Source: Rudanella lutea DSM 19387 (GTDB taxonomy: Bacteria; Bacteroidota; Bacteroidia; Cytophagales; Spirosomataceae). From it: 64,000 nt of DNA. Location: positions 1,952,277 to 2,016,276 of the forward strand of contig NZ_KB913013.1 of NCBI RefSeq assembly GCF_000383955.1, read 5' to 3'. A model generated the notes under the pieces. It had not been told where the DNA came from and made no database searches. It worked only from the letters and a program-made list of their open reading frames with translations. Shown here in pieces: positions 40,901 through 49,204 of this stretch (its first letter is position 1; every line of letters begins with the position of its first letter). A program made the translations under genes and the position numbers.

Positions 40901-43900
40901 TCGTTGGGCCATACTTCGGTATCGGCAATGGCCGACGAAGGGGTGGCCCGCAGACCGGGCGTTTCAATTTCGTAATAATTGTCGGTAAAGTCAGTACCGA
41001 TCCGCATGAAGGCCGCTACCTGTCCGCTTTCGTCCTGCTCGTTGTGCATGTGCACAAACATCTTGAGCCGCTTGCGGAATTGCAGGTCGAGGTTGGTGAT
41101 GCGGAAAGCGCCCCGCGAGTCGCCATCGCGCAGGTTGGTTACGCTCAAGGCCATCGACTGCTCGTTGAGCTCTACGTTGGCAATCTGCGTAAAGTCGCGG
41201 TCGCGCTGGAAGCCCGGCGGCACCGTGTACCGATATTTAGTTTGCGCCACCCCACCCCCGGTAACGGCCGTTGTGCTTTGGCTGTTTTCTTCGATATTGA
41301 CCGTAGTTACTTTAAACTGAGCGTCGTACGGCTCGGGCACCTCCTGCAAACCACGCTGATTCAGGTCGCCCGTAAACCGGCGATATTGGTTCGCTTCCAG
41401 TTGAAGCTGCCCAAACCGAAGCACTACGGGCTCCTGAAAATCAGTCAGGTACATCCGAATAAACCGGATCGATTTGAAGCCGTTGATGTTGCCGACCTTC
41501 CGGGCAAAGTCGCGCACCGGAATCCGAAACTGGTACCAGGTAGTCCCCTCCGTTTCGATTTTATCAACAATGTAGCCCCGACCCACCTGCAACTGTCCCG
41601 GCCGCAGATCAATGGGGTACTCGTAGTAGGCTTCGTTGTCGTTGATGGTATTGTCGACGTTCAAATCCTCAATATCGGGCAGGTTGGTCGACGATGGCGT
41701 CAGAAACTGGTTGCGGTTGTTGAGGTCTTTGGAGTTGCCATCCATGCCCATAAACTGCTTATACCGGGCTACGATGTACTTAGCCGAGTCGGCCTGCGGT
41801 CCGAGGTAGAACCGGAAGTCGTCGTTGGAGGGGTCGCTCTGAATCTGCTCAAAGGCATCGGCATTGACCCGGGGCCGAATCTGGGTGAGGAAGTCCGCAA
41901 ACTTCTGCTGCTCTTCAGCATTGGTTAACCCGTCGAGGCCCACGTCCTGCCGTTCGAGGTCACCGGCCTGATTTGAGAAGGCATTGGTCACAAACTGCTG
42001 CCGGGTCACCTTACCCCAGGCCGTGGTGTCGTTGTCGGGGCCCCGGTCTTCGGGATTTACTTTCAGGCCGTTCTCAAAATTGAACCGACCATCTTTCACC
42101 ACGTCTTCCGAAATATCGCCGAGGTTAAAAATCAGCCGCCCGCCCGTCGTGTTGGGCTTGTTGCGCGAGTCGTCGGGGAAAGCCCGCACCTTGCCCCGCT
42201 CACCGGGCAAAAATGGGTCCATCATCCAGAAGGTCAGCGTTTCGACGTTGGCATTGTCGAAATCAATATCCGAACCCACAGCCCGCGTTACCGAACCGAA
42301 GTTCTGGCGTGGGTTGGGCAGAAAGCCCTCGCGGGTCAGGTTGGGGTTATAGTTGTACATACCCCGCTCGCTGGGGAAGTAGGCTACGTCGAGGATTTGG
42401 GTTGGCAGTACAACGGTTGGCGTTGAGCGACCGGGAAACAATTGATTGGGCAAAAAGTACTGCTCGTAGAAATTCCGCTTGTCTTCTTCCGACAGGTTGA
42501 GCGGAATAGCCCCCGGCAAGGTATTGTTGTAAATGGTCTGGTCGACGCTGTACACCGAAATTTTGGCGCGGTTGTAGGCGTACTCCAGCGGATTCTGAAT
42601 CGTCCCCTGCGGAAACTGGAGCGGGGTGGCTCCCAAACGCCAGCGAGTCGGCTGCCGGGTCAGGTCGAAGATGGTCCGGGCAGCCTCGAAATCATCGATA
42701 AAGGAGTTATCGTTCACGCGGGGCGCCACGCCGGGAAAAAGCTGAGCCACCTCGGCCTGTAACGCGATGGTCGACAGCTCTTTGGTTTGGAGGAACGGTA
42801 GCTTGTCGACGAAGCGGGTCAGGCCGGGCAGTTCTTTCCGGAGGTTCAGGTTGAAGCCCAGAATCGTGTTGTTGACCGGCTCGTTGCCGATGGCCACGCG
42901 GGTCAGAAAACCGGCGGGGGTCTCGCGCATGTTCATGGCCGTCATACCCACCGAAATGTCGGGACTGATGGCGTAGTCGAGCCGGGTACCGATGAGTCGG
43001 CGAATCTGGTTCTGGAACAAGTCGGGCTGTTCGTAGGCAATCCGGATTTCGCGGCCCGATGCCACCACACTCTCATTCAGAATTCGGAGCTGGCCCGTCG
43101 AAGCCTCGAAAATATAATCGGCCCCGGCCGATAAAGGAACGCCCCCGGCCGATACCTGCACCGATTCTTCTTTCACCCCAAACGGCAACTGCACGGACGG
43201 CCCTACGCCCGACTGCACACTTCCTTTGAGGAAAAACTTGTTGCGGTCGGGTACCTGAATGGCATCGGCCAGGGTCAGGCGGTACAGCTCGTTGAATACG
43301 TACTTGGCCCGCAGGTCTTCTTCGGCATCGGTAAACTGCCGCGACAGGTACGAGCCAAACGGTTCGAGCACGGGAAAGATAATCCGGCCGAAGCGCGGAT
43401 CGACGGTTACGTTTTCGACAAAGTCGAAGTTGCCGTCGGGCTGCTTATCGAGCTGCTGGTTCAGCTGGTCCATGTTGAACACCTGCACCAGCGGCCGGTC
43501 GCGCAGGTTCTGCCCCTCCTGCAAATTGGGGTTATCGATACCCGTCTGATCGTCTTTGTACACGATTCGGAGCTGAAAGCCCTGCCGGTTGATCTGCTGA
43601 CCAGCCATCGCACCGGCCCCGCCCATGCCCCCTACCCCGCCGAGGGTATAGATGTTTTTCATCATCAGGTCCCACATCGGCAGTTGCAGGTTGTTGCGGA
43701 TGGTGGCCGACTTCAGCATTTTCAGCACCAGCACCTCATTGTCGCGCCGGTTCTGGTAGTCTTCGGTCAGTTCACCCACCTTGTAGCTCCGCCCCTGATA
43801 GGTGTATTCGAAGGCAACGGCCAGTACCTCGTCGTTGCGCAAGGGCGTCAGCAACGAGATGTAGCCCAGCTCAGGATGAAATTTATACTCCCGGTCGGTC

Positions 43901-45603
43901 AGGCGTTTGGCCCCCCGCAACAGGTCGTAGTCGACGCCTTTCTGGAAACCAAACTGCCCATCGAGCACAAAGCTTGCCCGGTCAACCTGCCGAATATCGG
44001 GGTTATTCCGAAGGCGGTCGTACAGCGTATTCGAGCGGTTGTCAGCCGTAGCCGAGCCAGCAATAATCTGCACATTCGGGTTGTTGGGGCTGTTGAGCCG
44101 CCGGTTTTCGCCCAGATCGGAGAAAGCCGCCAGGTTACGTAGGGTTTCGGTGGTATTGGTCCGGTTGGTAACGTAGACCTCCAAACGCGTAATGGTCACA
44201 CCCGTAGTAATCATGGGCAGCGACCGTAAACCCCGCTCGTAATTGTCGCGGAAAAACTGCGACAGGAAGAAGTGTCGGTTCTCGTCGTACTGATCGGCCC
44301 GGAGTTCGTAGGGCCGCCCAATGGTGCCGCCCCGCAACACAATCTCCTGCTTGCGTGAGCGTTGCTGCGAGCCCACCAGCGTAGCATTGAGCCGCCCAAA
44401 CCGGAGCTGCGATTTGAAACCGAAGAGATTTTGCACCCCCGGAATCAGCTGACTGTTGATGGGCCAGCTAATGTTTCCCAACTCAAGGCCTTGAATGATG
44501 CTTTCGTTCTTGGGCGTAAAATCAGGAATCGAAGGCGCTCCCAGCCCCTGCGTGAGGTTACGCCCATTGGGCAAGCCACCGGGTAAACCACCAGGCAGTC
44601 CGCCGGGCAAACCGGGTGGAAGCAGGCCCTGCGGTTTGTAATTCAGCTTGAGGGCATTCTCAAAGTTAAAGCTCGCTTTGGTATCGAAGTTGGCCAGCAT
44701 ACCGAGCCGCTCACCAATCTTACCATTGAAGTTGATGTTGATCTGCTCGTTGAAGATAAAGTTGCCCTGCCGCCGTTGCTGTACCGGAATGGCCGGGTTG
44801 TCGATAAACTGATGCAGATACCCAAAGTCGAGCATCACAAACCCATTGGGTTTAAAATCGACCTGCGAACCACCAAACAACCGGTCGACCACAGGCGGCA
44901 ACTCCAGTTTGGGAAGCAACCCACGCCCCCGAACGGCACTTTGTCCGTCGCGCTGCGCACTGTAATCACGCCAGAGCGACTGCTGTGCGCGCCCGTTTTG
45001 CAAACGCTGATACTCACTAAATGGAATACTCTCGGCCGGCCGAAACGGCAATGTACCGACGCCCGGCGTGGCCACGCCGGGCGGGTTTGTATTGGAGACC
45101 GGAGCCTGTGGAGAAACACCGGGCGTCGCCACGCCCGGCGTACCGACGCCCGGCCGTACCTGTTCGTAAACCGACAGGCGATCACGGCTGTCGAGCCGAA
45201 TATCGGTCGCTACGCCCTGCGGGTCGCGCAGGATAAACGGGGAGCGGGATGTGCGTTCGGAAAACCGGGTGGCGTAGCGGTCGGGCCAGTTAACGGTAGG
45301 TCGCCGATTGGCCGAGCGGGCCGCCCGAATGCTATCGGCGCGTTCCTGAGCGGCCAGACGGGCATTGGCACGACGGGTCGAGTCGGCCTGTTGGGCTGCC
45401 TGAGCCGCCGGGGTGGTATTGCGCCGGGGTACGGTTCCGCGCCGACCGCTTTGGGCCAGTGCGTTCGTATTCAGCACGCTAACGGCCGAAACCCCCAGCG
45501 TTGCACACAGCAGCCATTGGGCCACAGCCTGCCGCCTGATCCGGCGTTGAAGCGTAGTCACAGAGGTAAACAAGAAGTCGTGAACAAGGTAAGGGTTCAC
45601 CAT
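37987..45603 (-). CDS. sprA: SprA, type IX secretion system outer-membrane translocon
   Basis: A 2538-residue protein, the size of SprA/Sov, the very large beta-barrel through which type IX secretion cargo (CTD-tagged enzymes, adhesins, gliding SprB) crosses the outer membrane. After a signal peptide ending NALAQ comes an Ala/Arg-rich region, a linker with repeated PGVATPGV units (from about 170) and PGGLPGGLPGG repeats (about 330-345), then the long barrel with the usual SprA segments (VMLDFGYLHQFIDNPAIP, ENALKLNYKPQGLLPPGLPG, RFNLAE at the C-terminus). ATG 45603 is taken; an upstream in-frame start adds 17 non-signal residues. The gene follows ruvA, as in many Bacteroidota. The palindromic DNA under the PGV repeats is unusual. 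Confidence 0.96.
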   Translation of the reverse strand: MVNPYLVHDFLFTSVTTLQRRIRRQAVAQWLLCATLGVSAVSVLNTNALAQSGRRGTVPRRNTTPAAQAAQQADSTRRANARLAAQERADSIRAARSANRRPTVNWPDRYATRFSERTSRSPFILRDPQGVATDIRLDSRDRLSVYEQVRPGVGTPGVATPGVSPQAPVSNTNPPGVATPGVGTLPFRPAESIPFSEYQRLQNGRAQQSLWRDYSAQRDGQSAVRGRGLLPKLELPPVVDRLFGGSQVDFKPNGFVMLDFGYLHQFIDNPAIPVQQRRQGNFIFNEQININFNGKIGERLGMLANFDTKASFNFENALKLNYKPQGLLPPGLPGGLPGGLPGGLPNGRNLTQGLGAPSIPDFTPKNESIIQGLELGNISWPINSQLIPGVQNLFGFKSQLRFGRLNATLVGSQQRSRKQEIVLRGGTIGRPYELRADQYDENRHFFLSQFFRDNYERGLRSLPMITTGVTITRLEVYVTNRTNTTETLRNLAAFSDLGENRRLNSPNNPNVQIIAGSATADNRSNTLYDRLRNNPDIRQVDRASFVLDGQFGFQKGVDYDLLRGAKRLTDREYKFHPELGYISLLTPLRNDEVLAVAFEYTYQGRSYKVGELTEDYQNRRDNEVLVLKMLKSATIRNNLQLPMWDLMMKNIYTLGGVGGMGGAGAMAGQQINRQGFQLRIVYKDDQTGIDNPNLQEGQNLRDRPLVQVFNMDQLNQQLDKQPDGNFDFVENVTVDPRFGRIIFPVLEPFGSYLSRQFTDAEEDLRAKYVFNELYRLTLADAIQVPDRNKFFLKGSVQSGVGPSVQLPFGVKEESVQVSAGGVPLSAGADYIFEASTGQLRILNESVVASGREIRIAYEQPDLFQNQIRRLIGTRLDYAISPDISVGMTAMNMRETPAGFLTRVAIGNEPVNNTILGFNLNLRKELPGLTRFVDKLPFLQTKELSTIALQAEVAQLFPGVAPRVNDNSFIDDFEAARTIFDLTRQPTRWRLGATPLQFPQGTIQNPLEYAYNRAKISVYSVDQTIYNNTLPGAIPLNLSEEDKRNFYEQYFLPNQLFPGRSTPTVVLPTQILDVAYFPSERGMYNYNPNLTREGFLPNPRQNFGSVTRAVGSDIDFDNANVETLTFWMMDPFLPGERGKVRAFPDDSRNKPNTTGGRLIFNLGDISEDVVKDGRFNFENGLKVNPEDRGPDNDTTAWGKVTRQQFVTNAFSNQAGDLERQDVGLDGLTNAEEQQKFADFLTQIRPRVNADAFEQIQSDPSNDDFRFYLGPQADSAKYIVARYKQFMGMDGNSKDLNNRNQFLTPSSTNLPDIEDLNVDNTINDNEAYYEYPIDLRPGQLQVGRGYIVDKIETEGTTWYQFRIPVRDFARKVGNINGFKSIRFIRMYLTDFQEPVVLRFGQLQLEANQYRRFTGDLNQRGLQEVPEPYDAQFKVTTVNIEENSQSTTAVTGGGVAQTKYRYTVPPGFQRDRDFTQIANVELNEQSMALSVTNLRDGDSRGAFRITNLDLQFRKRLKMFVHMHNEQDESGQVAAFMRIGTDFTDNYYEIETPGLRATPSSAIADTEVWPNENEIDILLQDLIDLKVRRNGELTRRSAVPYEGQAVDPDDPSKVYKITVVGNPDLSAVQSVMIGVRNPRSADQQPKTFTIWVNELRTNGYDQTAGKAGVVAMNVKLADFANVTASGKFTTFGFGGVQTKVGERTRDLTVEYGVSSAVSIDKLFPEKWGLRIPMYFNVDSRRIAPQFDPLDPDVKLEQSLLAFPDGSARSAYRRMVEDRTMRRGINLSNVRKVKTNPNAKNHFYDVENFGFSYAFNDIERTNILTDQYLQRQYRGGITYTYSPQPRVIEPFRNVKSLERKYLFWLKDFNLSLVPSVVSIRTDMDRSFIKTQLRNADPTAAGSGGTGLTTLGVAPLFEKYFLFNRYYDITWNLTKNLLLTYKSQANAIIDEPAGDIDRTWKRDSIWQSVQKLGRIKNYQQDLRFTYRLPLDKLPLTDWIAADVNYGMGYQFQANAFGLTDSTGASFGNVLRNNRERGITGRIDLVLLYNKIRALRWANTPSPVRKNFARSPGDIEEIVRNENRLLKSATRVLLTVRGINFNYTIQESTILPGFLSTPRFFGLDRAGAPGLPFVLGAQDRQIQIKAAERGWLTNSTVLNTAFQQSIAKNFTATTNLEPFKDFRMNVQMRLTRADSYQEFYRPSTVGGNFESQSPVRNGQFSMSFWSFRTAFNDLGFSSRVNNNASTLFKRFEDNRKEILARLQQVNPTEPGRPGSYTLNSQDVLIPAFFAAYSGQSVKKTSLSPFYNFPLPNWRIDYTGLSSLPMFRKRFNSFTLAHSYTSNYSVGNFVSALDYSAMLVNLAVMDYPLASRATLEGLYIPVFVMSTIQMTERFAPLLGVQFQTKNRWSGRFEYNQSRDVALNLSNAQVADLTNKDITATVGYTKNNFRLPFMVNGQRRRLKNDMTFQFQFTLRDTRAIQRKLDAEQIVTSGNYNFQIRPTINYVVSRRLNLNFYFDRTFNDPLVLNSYRRATTAGGVQVRFNLAE
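44568..44622 (-). repeat. In-frame GLPG tandem repeats in sprA
   Basis: Units of 12 bases encode PGGLPGGLPGGLP. Similar PG-rich insertions vary in number among SprA proteins; slippage could change the copy number. Confidence 0.7.
45060..45158. repeat. Cluster of GC-rich palindromes inside sprA
   Basis: A perfect 24-base palindrome with core GCCCGGCGTGGCCACGCC lies at 45060-45083. A second hairpin CCGGGCGT/ACGCCCGG (45119-45126/45131-45138) and a further GACGCCCGG half follow. All are translated in frame as PGV(A/G)TPGV repeats of the N-terminal linker. Confidence 0.75.
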
Positions 45604-45659
45604 TGGTAATGCGTCAAATCGGTGGTGTGACAGATCACGATACGGCAACTGCACAGGTC

Positions 45660-45885
45660 TTCACTTCAAACGGCGAACATCGTGCCAATCGTATAAACAG
45701 GGAACAATGAACAACGAACAATGAACAGTTATCAACGAACAGTGAACAACGAACAATCCGGTACTCAGAAAGCGCAGATGAAAAGCAGTGTATGAGCTTC
45801 TAAAAAAATAATGCACTAATCATCAACAACAAAGGATCACCATTTAGCGCCAACTGTTCACTGCTCGTTGTTCGCTGTTAGTTTT
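45660..45885. repeat. Degenerate GAACAATGAAC repeats between sprA and ruvA
   Basis: Near 45705-45755 the word (G)AACAATGAACAACGAACA recurs in variants, and an inverted TGTTCACTGCTCGTTGTTCG stands at 45851-45870, giving an imperfect long hairpin. It resembles the AATGTA/AATAATG family in style but not in exact words. No other gene is seen in these 288 bases. Confidence 0.5.
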
Positions 45886-45891
45886 TGGTTG

Positions 45892-46488
45892 TCAGCGCAG
45901 TGCCCGACGAATTACGTCTTCAACGCTCAGGTCGGCACCATCGGCACTTTGCAGAATAGAATCGACATTTTTCTCGGCCAATGGGCGCTGAAAGCCGAGG
46001 GCCATCAGAGCAGCCAGGGCTTCTTCGCGGACGGGATTAGCACCCGCCACCTGCCGGTACGTGGGCCCGTCGGGGATAACACCGGCCTTCTTCATCTTGT
46101 CTTTTAACTCCAAAATAATACGTTGGGCCGTTTTGGCACCTACCCCTTTGATGCTTTGCACCACCCGGACATTCTCCGACAAAATAGCCATGCGGAGGTC
46201 AGACGGGCTCAGGGCCGACAAGGCCATCAGGGCGGTATTAGGCCCCACCCCCGACACGCTGATTAAGTCCTGAAACAGGGTTTTTTCGTCGCCACTCGCA
46301 AATCCGTAGAGGAGTTGGGCATCTTCCCGAAAAATATGGTGGGTAAACAGCTTCACCTTGTCGCCCCCGCCGGGAAGTGTTGAGTACGTGGCCAAAGAGA
46401 TATGAACCGCGTAGCCTACGCCTTTCACGTCGATGATAGCGTAAGTTGGCTCTTTGTAAGCCAGCGTTCCGTCTAAGTATGCAATCAT
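45892..46488 (-). CDS. ruvA: Holliday junction branch migration protein RuvA
   Basis: A 198-residue protein of normal RuvA length. Domain I (OB fold) starts MIAYLDGTLAYKEPTYAIIDVKGVGY; two helix-hairpin-helix motifs follow (SVSGVGPNTALMAL and IKGVGAKTAQRIILELKDK), and the C-terminal domain III (about 150-198, EEALAALMALGFQRPLAEK) would contact RuvB. RuvA binds four-way junctions and loads RuvB in recombinational repair. It is upstream of sprA, as common in the phylum, with a 288-base repeat-bearing gap that makes co-transcription uncertain. Confidence 0.97.
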   Translation of the reverse strand: MIAYLDGTLAYKEPTYAIIDVKGVGYAVHISLATYSTLPGGGDKVKLFTHHIFREDAQLLYGFASGDEKTLFQDLISVSGVGPNTALMALSALSPSDLRMAILSENVRVVQSIKGVGAKTAQRIILELKDKMKKAGVIPDGPTYRQVAGANPVREEALAALMALGFQRPLAEKNVDSILQSADGADLSVEDVIRRALR

Positions 46489-46698
46489 GCCTTAATGGCG
46501 TCTCGTTTAGAGGGTTACTAATCGGTAAATATACACAAAAAGGGGGAGAATAACCCAACGTATACTATACCGGTCTGCAAGCCATGACAAAGATTATGCC
46601 TCTCCATTTATGACACATGTTGAATCCGAAAATTTTTAAACTTTCCTGAATTGAATGTCGTATATGGAATATTCCATTCACAATCATTACTTTCTACC

Positions 46699-47391
46699 AT
46701 GGCCCCTATTGCCCGCCTGCTTGTTGTTGAGGATGAAGTTAAGGTCGCTACATTTATTAAAAAGGGACTCGAAACCCAGTCGTACTCTGTTGATGTAGCC
46801 TATGACGGCCGCGAAGGCAAACGGCTTTTCTCGTCTGATGCCTACGACCTAATTGTGCTCGACGTAAACCTCCCCTTTTTGAGTGGCCTTGAGCTGGCTG
46901 AATATATCCGCAGCAAGAATGCATCCCTCCCTATTCTGATGCTGACAGCACTCGACACAACCACCGATAAACTGTTGGGTTTTGAAGCCGGTGCCGACGA
47001 TTACCTGGTGAAACCATTCGAGTTTCTGGAATTAATAGCTCGGGTGAAAGCGCTTCTGCGTCGGCACAGCGGTCCGGCCGATGGACGGAAACAAAAACTA
47101 CAATTCGCCGATCTTGAATTGGATCTCGACGCCAAAGTGGCCCGCCGACAAGGTGACGTCATCGAACTGACCGCCCGCGAGTTTACCTTGCTCGATTATT
47201 TGATGCAGAATCCGGGCCGGGTTGTTTCACGGATCGATATTGCTCAACATGTATGGGACATCAATTTCGACACGGGCACCAACGTCATTGACGTATACGT
47301 AAACTATTTACGTAACAAAGTTGACAAGCCTTATAACCAGAAACTGATTCATACGGTCATTGGCATGGGCTATGTCCTGAAAGATAAATGA
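46699..47391 (+). CDS. OmpR/PhoB-family response regulator, two-component system 2
   Basis: A 230-residue regulator: receiver with acidic pocket EDE (11-13), phospho-acceptor D55 in LIVLDVNLPF, LTALD and the Lys in YLVKPFEF; then a winged-helix domain with TNVIDVYVNYLRNKVD in the recognition region, very like that of the regulator at 14016-14702. ATG 46699 gives MAPIARLLVVEDE; the frame is open 16 codons upstream. Its stop overlaps the kinase ATG (ATGA). Likely targets are the phased promoters at 48785-48842 and 49430-49487. Confidence 0.93.
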   Translation: MAPIARLLVVEDEVKVATFIKKGLETQSYSVDVAYDGREGKRLFSSDAYDLIVLDVNLPFLSGLELAEYIRSKNASLPILMLTALDTTTDKLLGFEAGADDYLVKPFEFLELIARVKALLRRHSGPADGRKQKLQFADLELDLDAKVARRQGDVIELTAREFTLLDYLMQNPGRVVSRIDIAQHVWDINFDTGTNVIDVYVNYLRNKVDKPYNQKLIHTVIGMGYVLKDK

Positions 47392-48761
47392 ACGTTATCC
47401 TGACTATTCGCGCCCGACTTGCACTCCTTTTCACGGCGGTTGTGTCGTTGTTGCTACTCATCTTTTGTCTTCTGATTTATACCGTTGCAGAGCGTTTTCG
47501 GCAGCGCGAATACAAAGAACGGCTCCGCGAAGAAGCCCTCACGTCTGTGGAGCTCCTGTTTGGGAAAGAAACGATCAACCCCGACCTGTTTAAACTCCTC
47601 GACAGGAACCAGATGACAGTTCTTAATCAGGAAGAAATCATTATCTACAATCATCGCAACCAGATTATTTATGAAAGCGGCTCCGACTACCTCGATGTAA
47701 GCAAACATCAGCTCGATCAGATACGCCTTAAGGGCGAGTTGTTCTGGCGCGAAGGAGACCGCGAAATTGTGGGTGTTCCGTATGCCGACCGGCTCAATCG
47801 GTTCGTGGTGGTTACTTCAGCCATCGACAAGTACGGATTCAGCAAGCAGCGCGGGTTAGCTATTATGCTGGCGGTGGGTTGGCTACTCGCAACGGTCGTT
47901 GTGGCTGTTACAGGCTACTACTTTGCCCAGCGTATGCTACGGCCTATTCAGCGAATGGTACAAGAAATTGACTTGATCACGGCCTCGGCCCTCAACCGAC
48001 GACTGCACGAAGCCAACAACAACGACGAACTGACCCAGCTGTCGCGTCGGTTCAATCGGATGCTCGACCGGCTCGAAGAAGCGTTTCGTATGCAGCGGGC
48101 CTTTGTCTCCAATGCCGCCCACGAACTCCGCACCCCCCTGACAGCCATCACGGGTCAGCTGGAAGTATCGCTCATGACCGACGAAAGCCCGGCTGACCTG
48201 AAGGCAACCATTATCTCGGTTCTCGACGACGCGAAAGGTCTTAACCGATTGGCCAATGGCCTGATGAGCCTCGCCAACGCCAGCCTCGACGAGTCGGCCG
48301 TGCGGATGCAACCGGTAGCTGTGGATGAGGTTCTCTGGCAAGTACGCCAAACCCTGAGTAAACAACATCCCAACTATGCCGTGCTGCTCGAACAGCCCAC
48401 GTCACAGCCAAGCTATGCCTGGCAAATAACAGGTAACGATAGCTTGTTGCAGTCGGTGTTTTATAACCTGCTCGAAAACGGGGCCAAGTTCTCGCCCAAT
48501 CATACGGTCAGGGCCCGTTTGAGTGCCAGCACTACTGAACTGACTCTTTGGATACAAAACGATGGCCCACCCCTACCGGCCGATGAATTACCGCATATTT
48601 TTAAGCCTTTCCGGCGGGGCAGCAACGGCAAAGACATTCATGGTCACGGCATTGGACTCTCACTTACCGAGCGTATTGTACGGTTGCATCGTGGCCGCAT
48701 CAGTGTTGAGTCGAGTACCGAACAGGGGACTATTTTCACGCTCGTGCTCCCCCTTCAATAG
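47388..48761 (+). CDS. Sensor histidine kinase, two-component system 2
   Basis: A 457-residue inner-membrane kinase, paralogous to that at 12614-13981: first helix about 10-30, periplasmic sensor loop, second helix about 155-178, HAMP, phosphoacceptor box FVSNAAHELRTPLTAITGQL, N-box FYNLLENGAKFSPNH, and HGHGIGLSLTERI as G2. The G1 box is weak (IQNDGPPLPADEL), a deviation also known in other CusS-like kinases. The signal is unknown. It is translationally coupled to the regulator, and an array-bearing promoter starts 24 bases after its stop. Confidence 0.92.
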   Translation: MNVILTIRARLALLFTAVVSLLLLIFCLLIYTVAERFRQREYKERLREEALTSVELLFGKETINPDLFKLLDRNQMTVLNQEEIIIYNHRNQIIYESGSDYLDVSKHQLDQIRLKGELFWREGDREIVGVPYADRLNRFVVVTSAIDKYGFSKQRGLAIMLAVGWLLATVVVAVTGYYFAQRMLRPIQRMVQEIDLITASALNRRLHEANNNDELTQLSRRFNRMLDRLEEAFRMQRAFVSNAAHELRTPLTAITGQLEVSLMTDESPADLKATIISVLDDAKGLNRLANGLMSLANASLDESAVRMQPVAVDEVLWQVRQTLSKQHPNYAVLLEQPTSQPSYAWQITGNDSLLQSVFYNLLENGAKFSPNHTVRARLSASTTELTLWIQNDGPPLPADELPHIFKPFRRGSNGKDIHGHGIGLSLTERIVRLHRGRISVESSTEQGTIFTLVLPLQ

Positions 48762-48784
48762 GTTAAACGCCCCCTGCTGATAAC

Positions 48785-48842
48785 TTCTAATTTATTTCTA
48801 ATAGCTCCCTAACATACGCTTAATCAGGCCTTTTTAGATTCG
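48785..48842 (+). promoter_or_regulatory. Phased four-box array and -7 element (array B)
   Basis: TTCTAAT, TTCTAAT, CCCTAAC and GCTTAAT start at 48785, 48796, 48807 and 48818, exactly 11 bp apart. TAGATTCG (48835-48842) is the -7 box; its TTCG starts 21 bp after box 4. The array lies directly behind the kinase gene and 39 bases (from the -7 box) before the small membrane protein gene. Confidence 0.72.
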
Positions 48843-48880
48843 CAGCGTAGCACCTTGAGTAAACAGCCCTGCCGACGCTT

Positions 48881-49204
48881 ATGAATCGTTATGTTATCGA
48901 TCACTCCGCCAATCATCACGCCCGTCCGCCGGCTGGTAGCCCCCCCAACCGACGGGTGCGGGTAGCCCTACCGTGGTGGGTGTTGTTGGTTTGCTGCTTC
49001 GGTTGCGCCATGAGCCTGGCGGGCTGGGTACATTCAAACCGGGCCAATCGGCAACTACAGCAAGCCCATGATTTTCTTCGGGTTCGGTACGACTCGCTGC
49101 TGGCCAGTCAACTCGAAACCGAACGACAGCATCTGCAATTTCGGCAACTACTCGACTCACTAAACAATCGGGCTACGGCACCCTCGCAACCGGCCCAACC
49201 ATAA
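48881..49204 (+). CDS. Small single-pass membrane protein, likely target of two-component system 2
   Basis: A 107-residue protein of unknown function. A Pro/Arg/His-rich N-terminal tail (1-29) is followed by one membrane helix (about 30-50, WWVLLVCCFGCAMSLAGWV) and a hydrophilic, probably coiled-coil helix (QLQQAHDFLRVRYDSLLASQ and on to about 95) ending in a Pro/Ala tail. Positive residues before the helix favour a cytosolic N-terminus and a periplasmic coil. Its own activator-type promoter and position behind the kinase suggest it is induced by, and perhaps feeds back on, the two-component system. No homologue is recognised. Confidence 0.7.
   Translation: MNRYVIDHSANHHARPPAGSPPNRRVRVALPWWVLLVCCFGCAMSLAGWVHSNRANRQLQQAHDFLRVRYDSLLASQLETERQHLQFRQLLDSLNNRATAPSQPAQP

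Noticed and set aside
45700-45760. Possible CRISPR-like short repeats (GAACAATGAACAACGAACA)
   Set aside because: Units are degenerate, without spacers of constant length and without cas genes; part of an imperfect inverted repeat.
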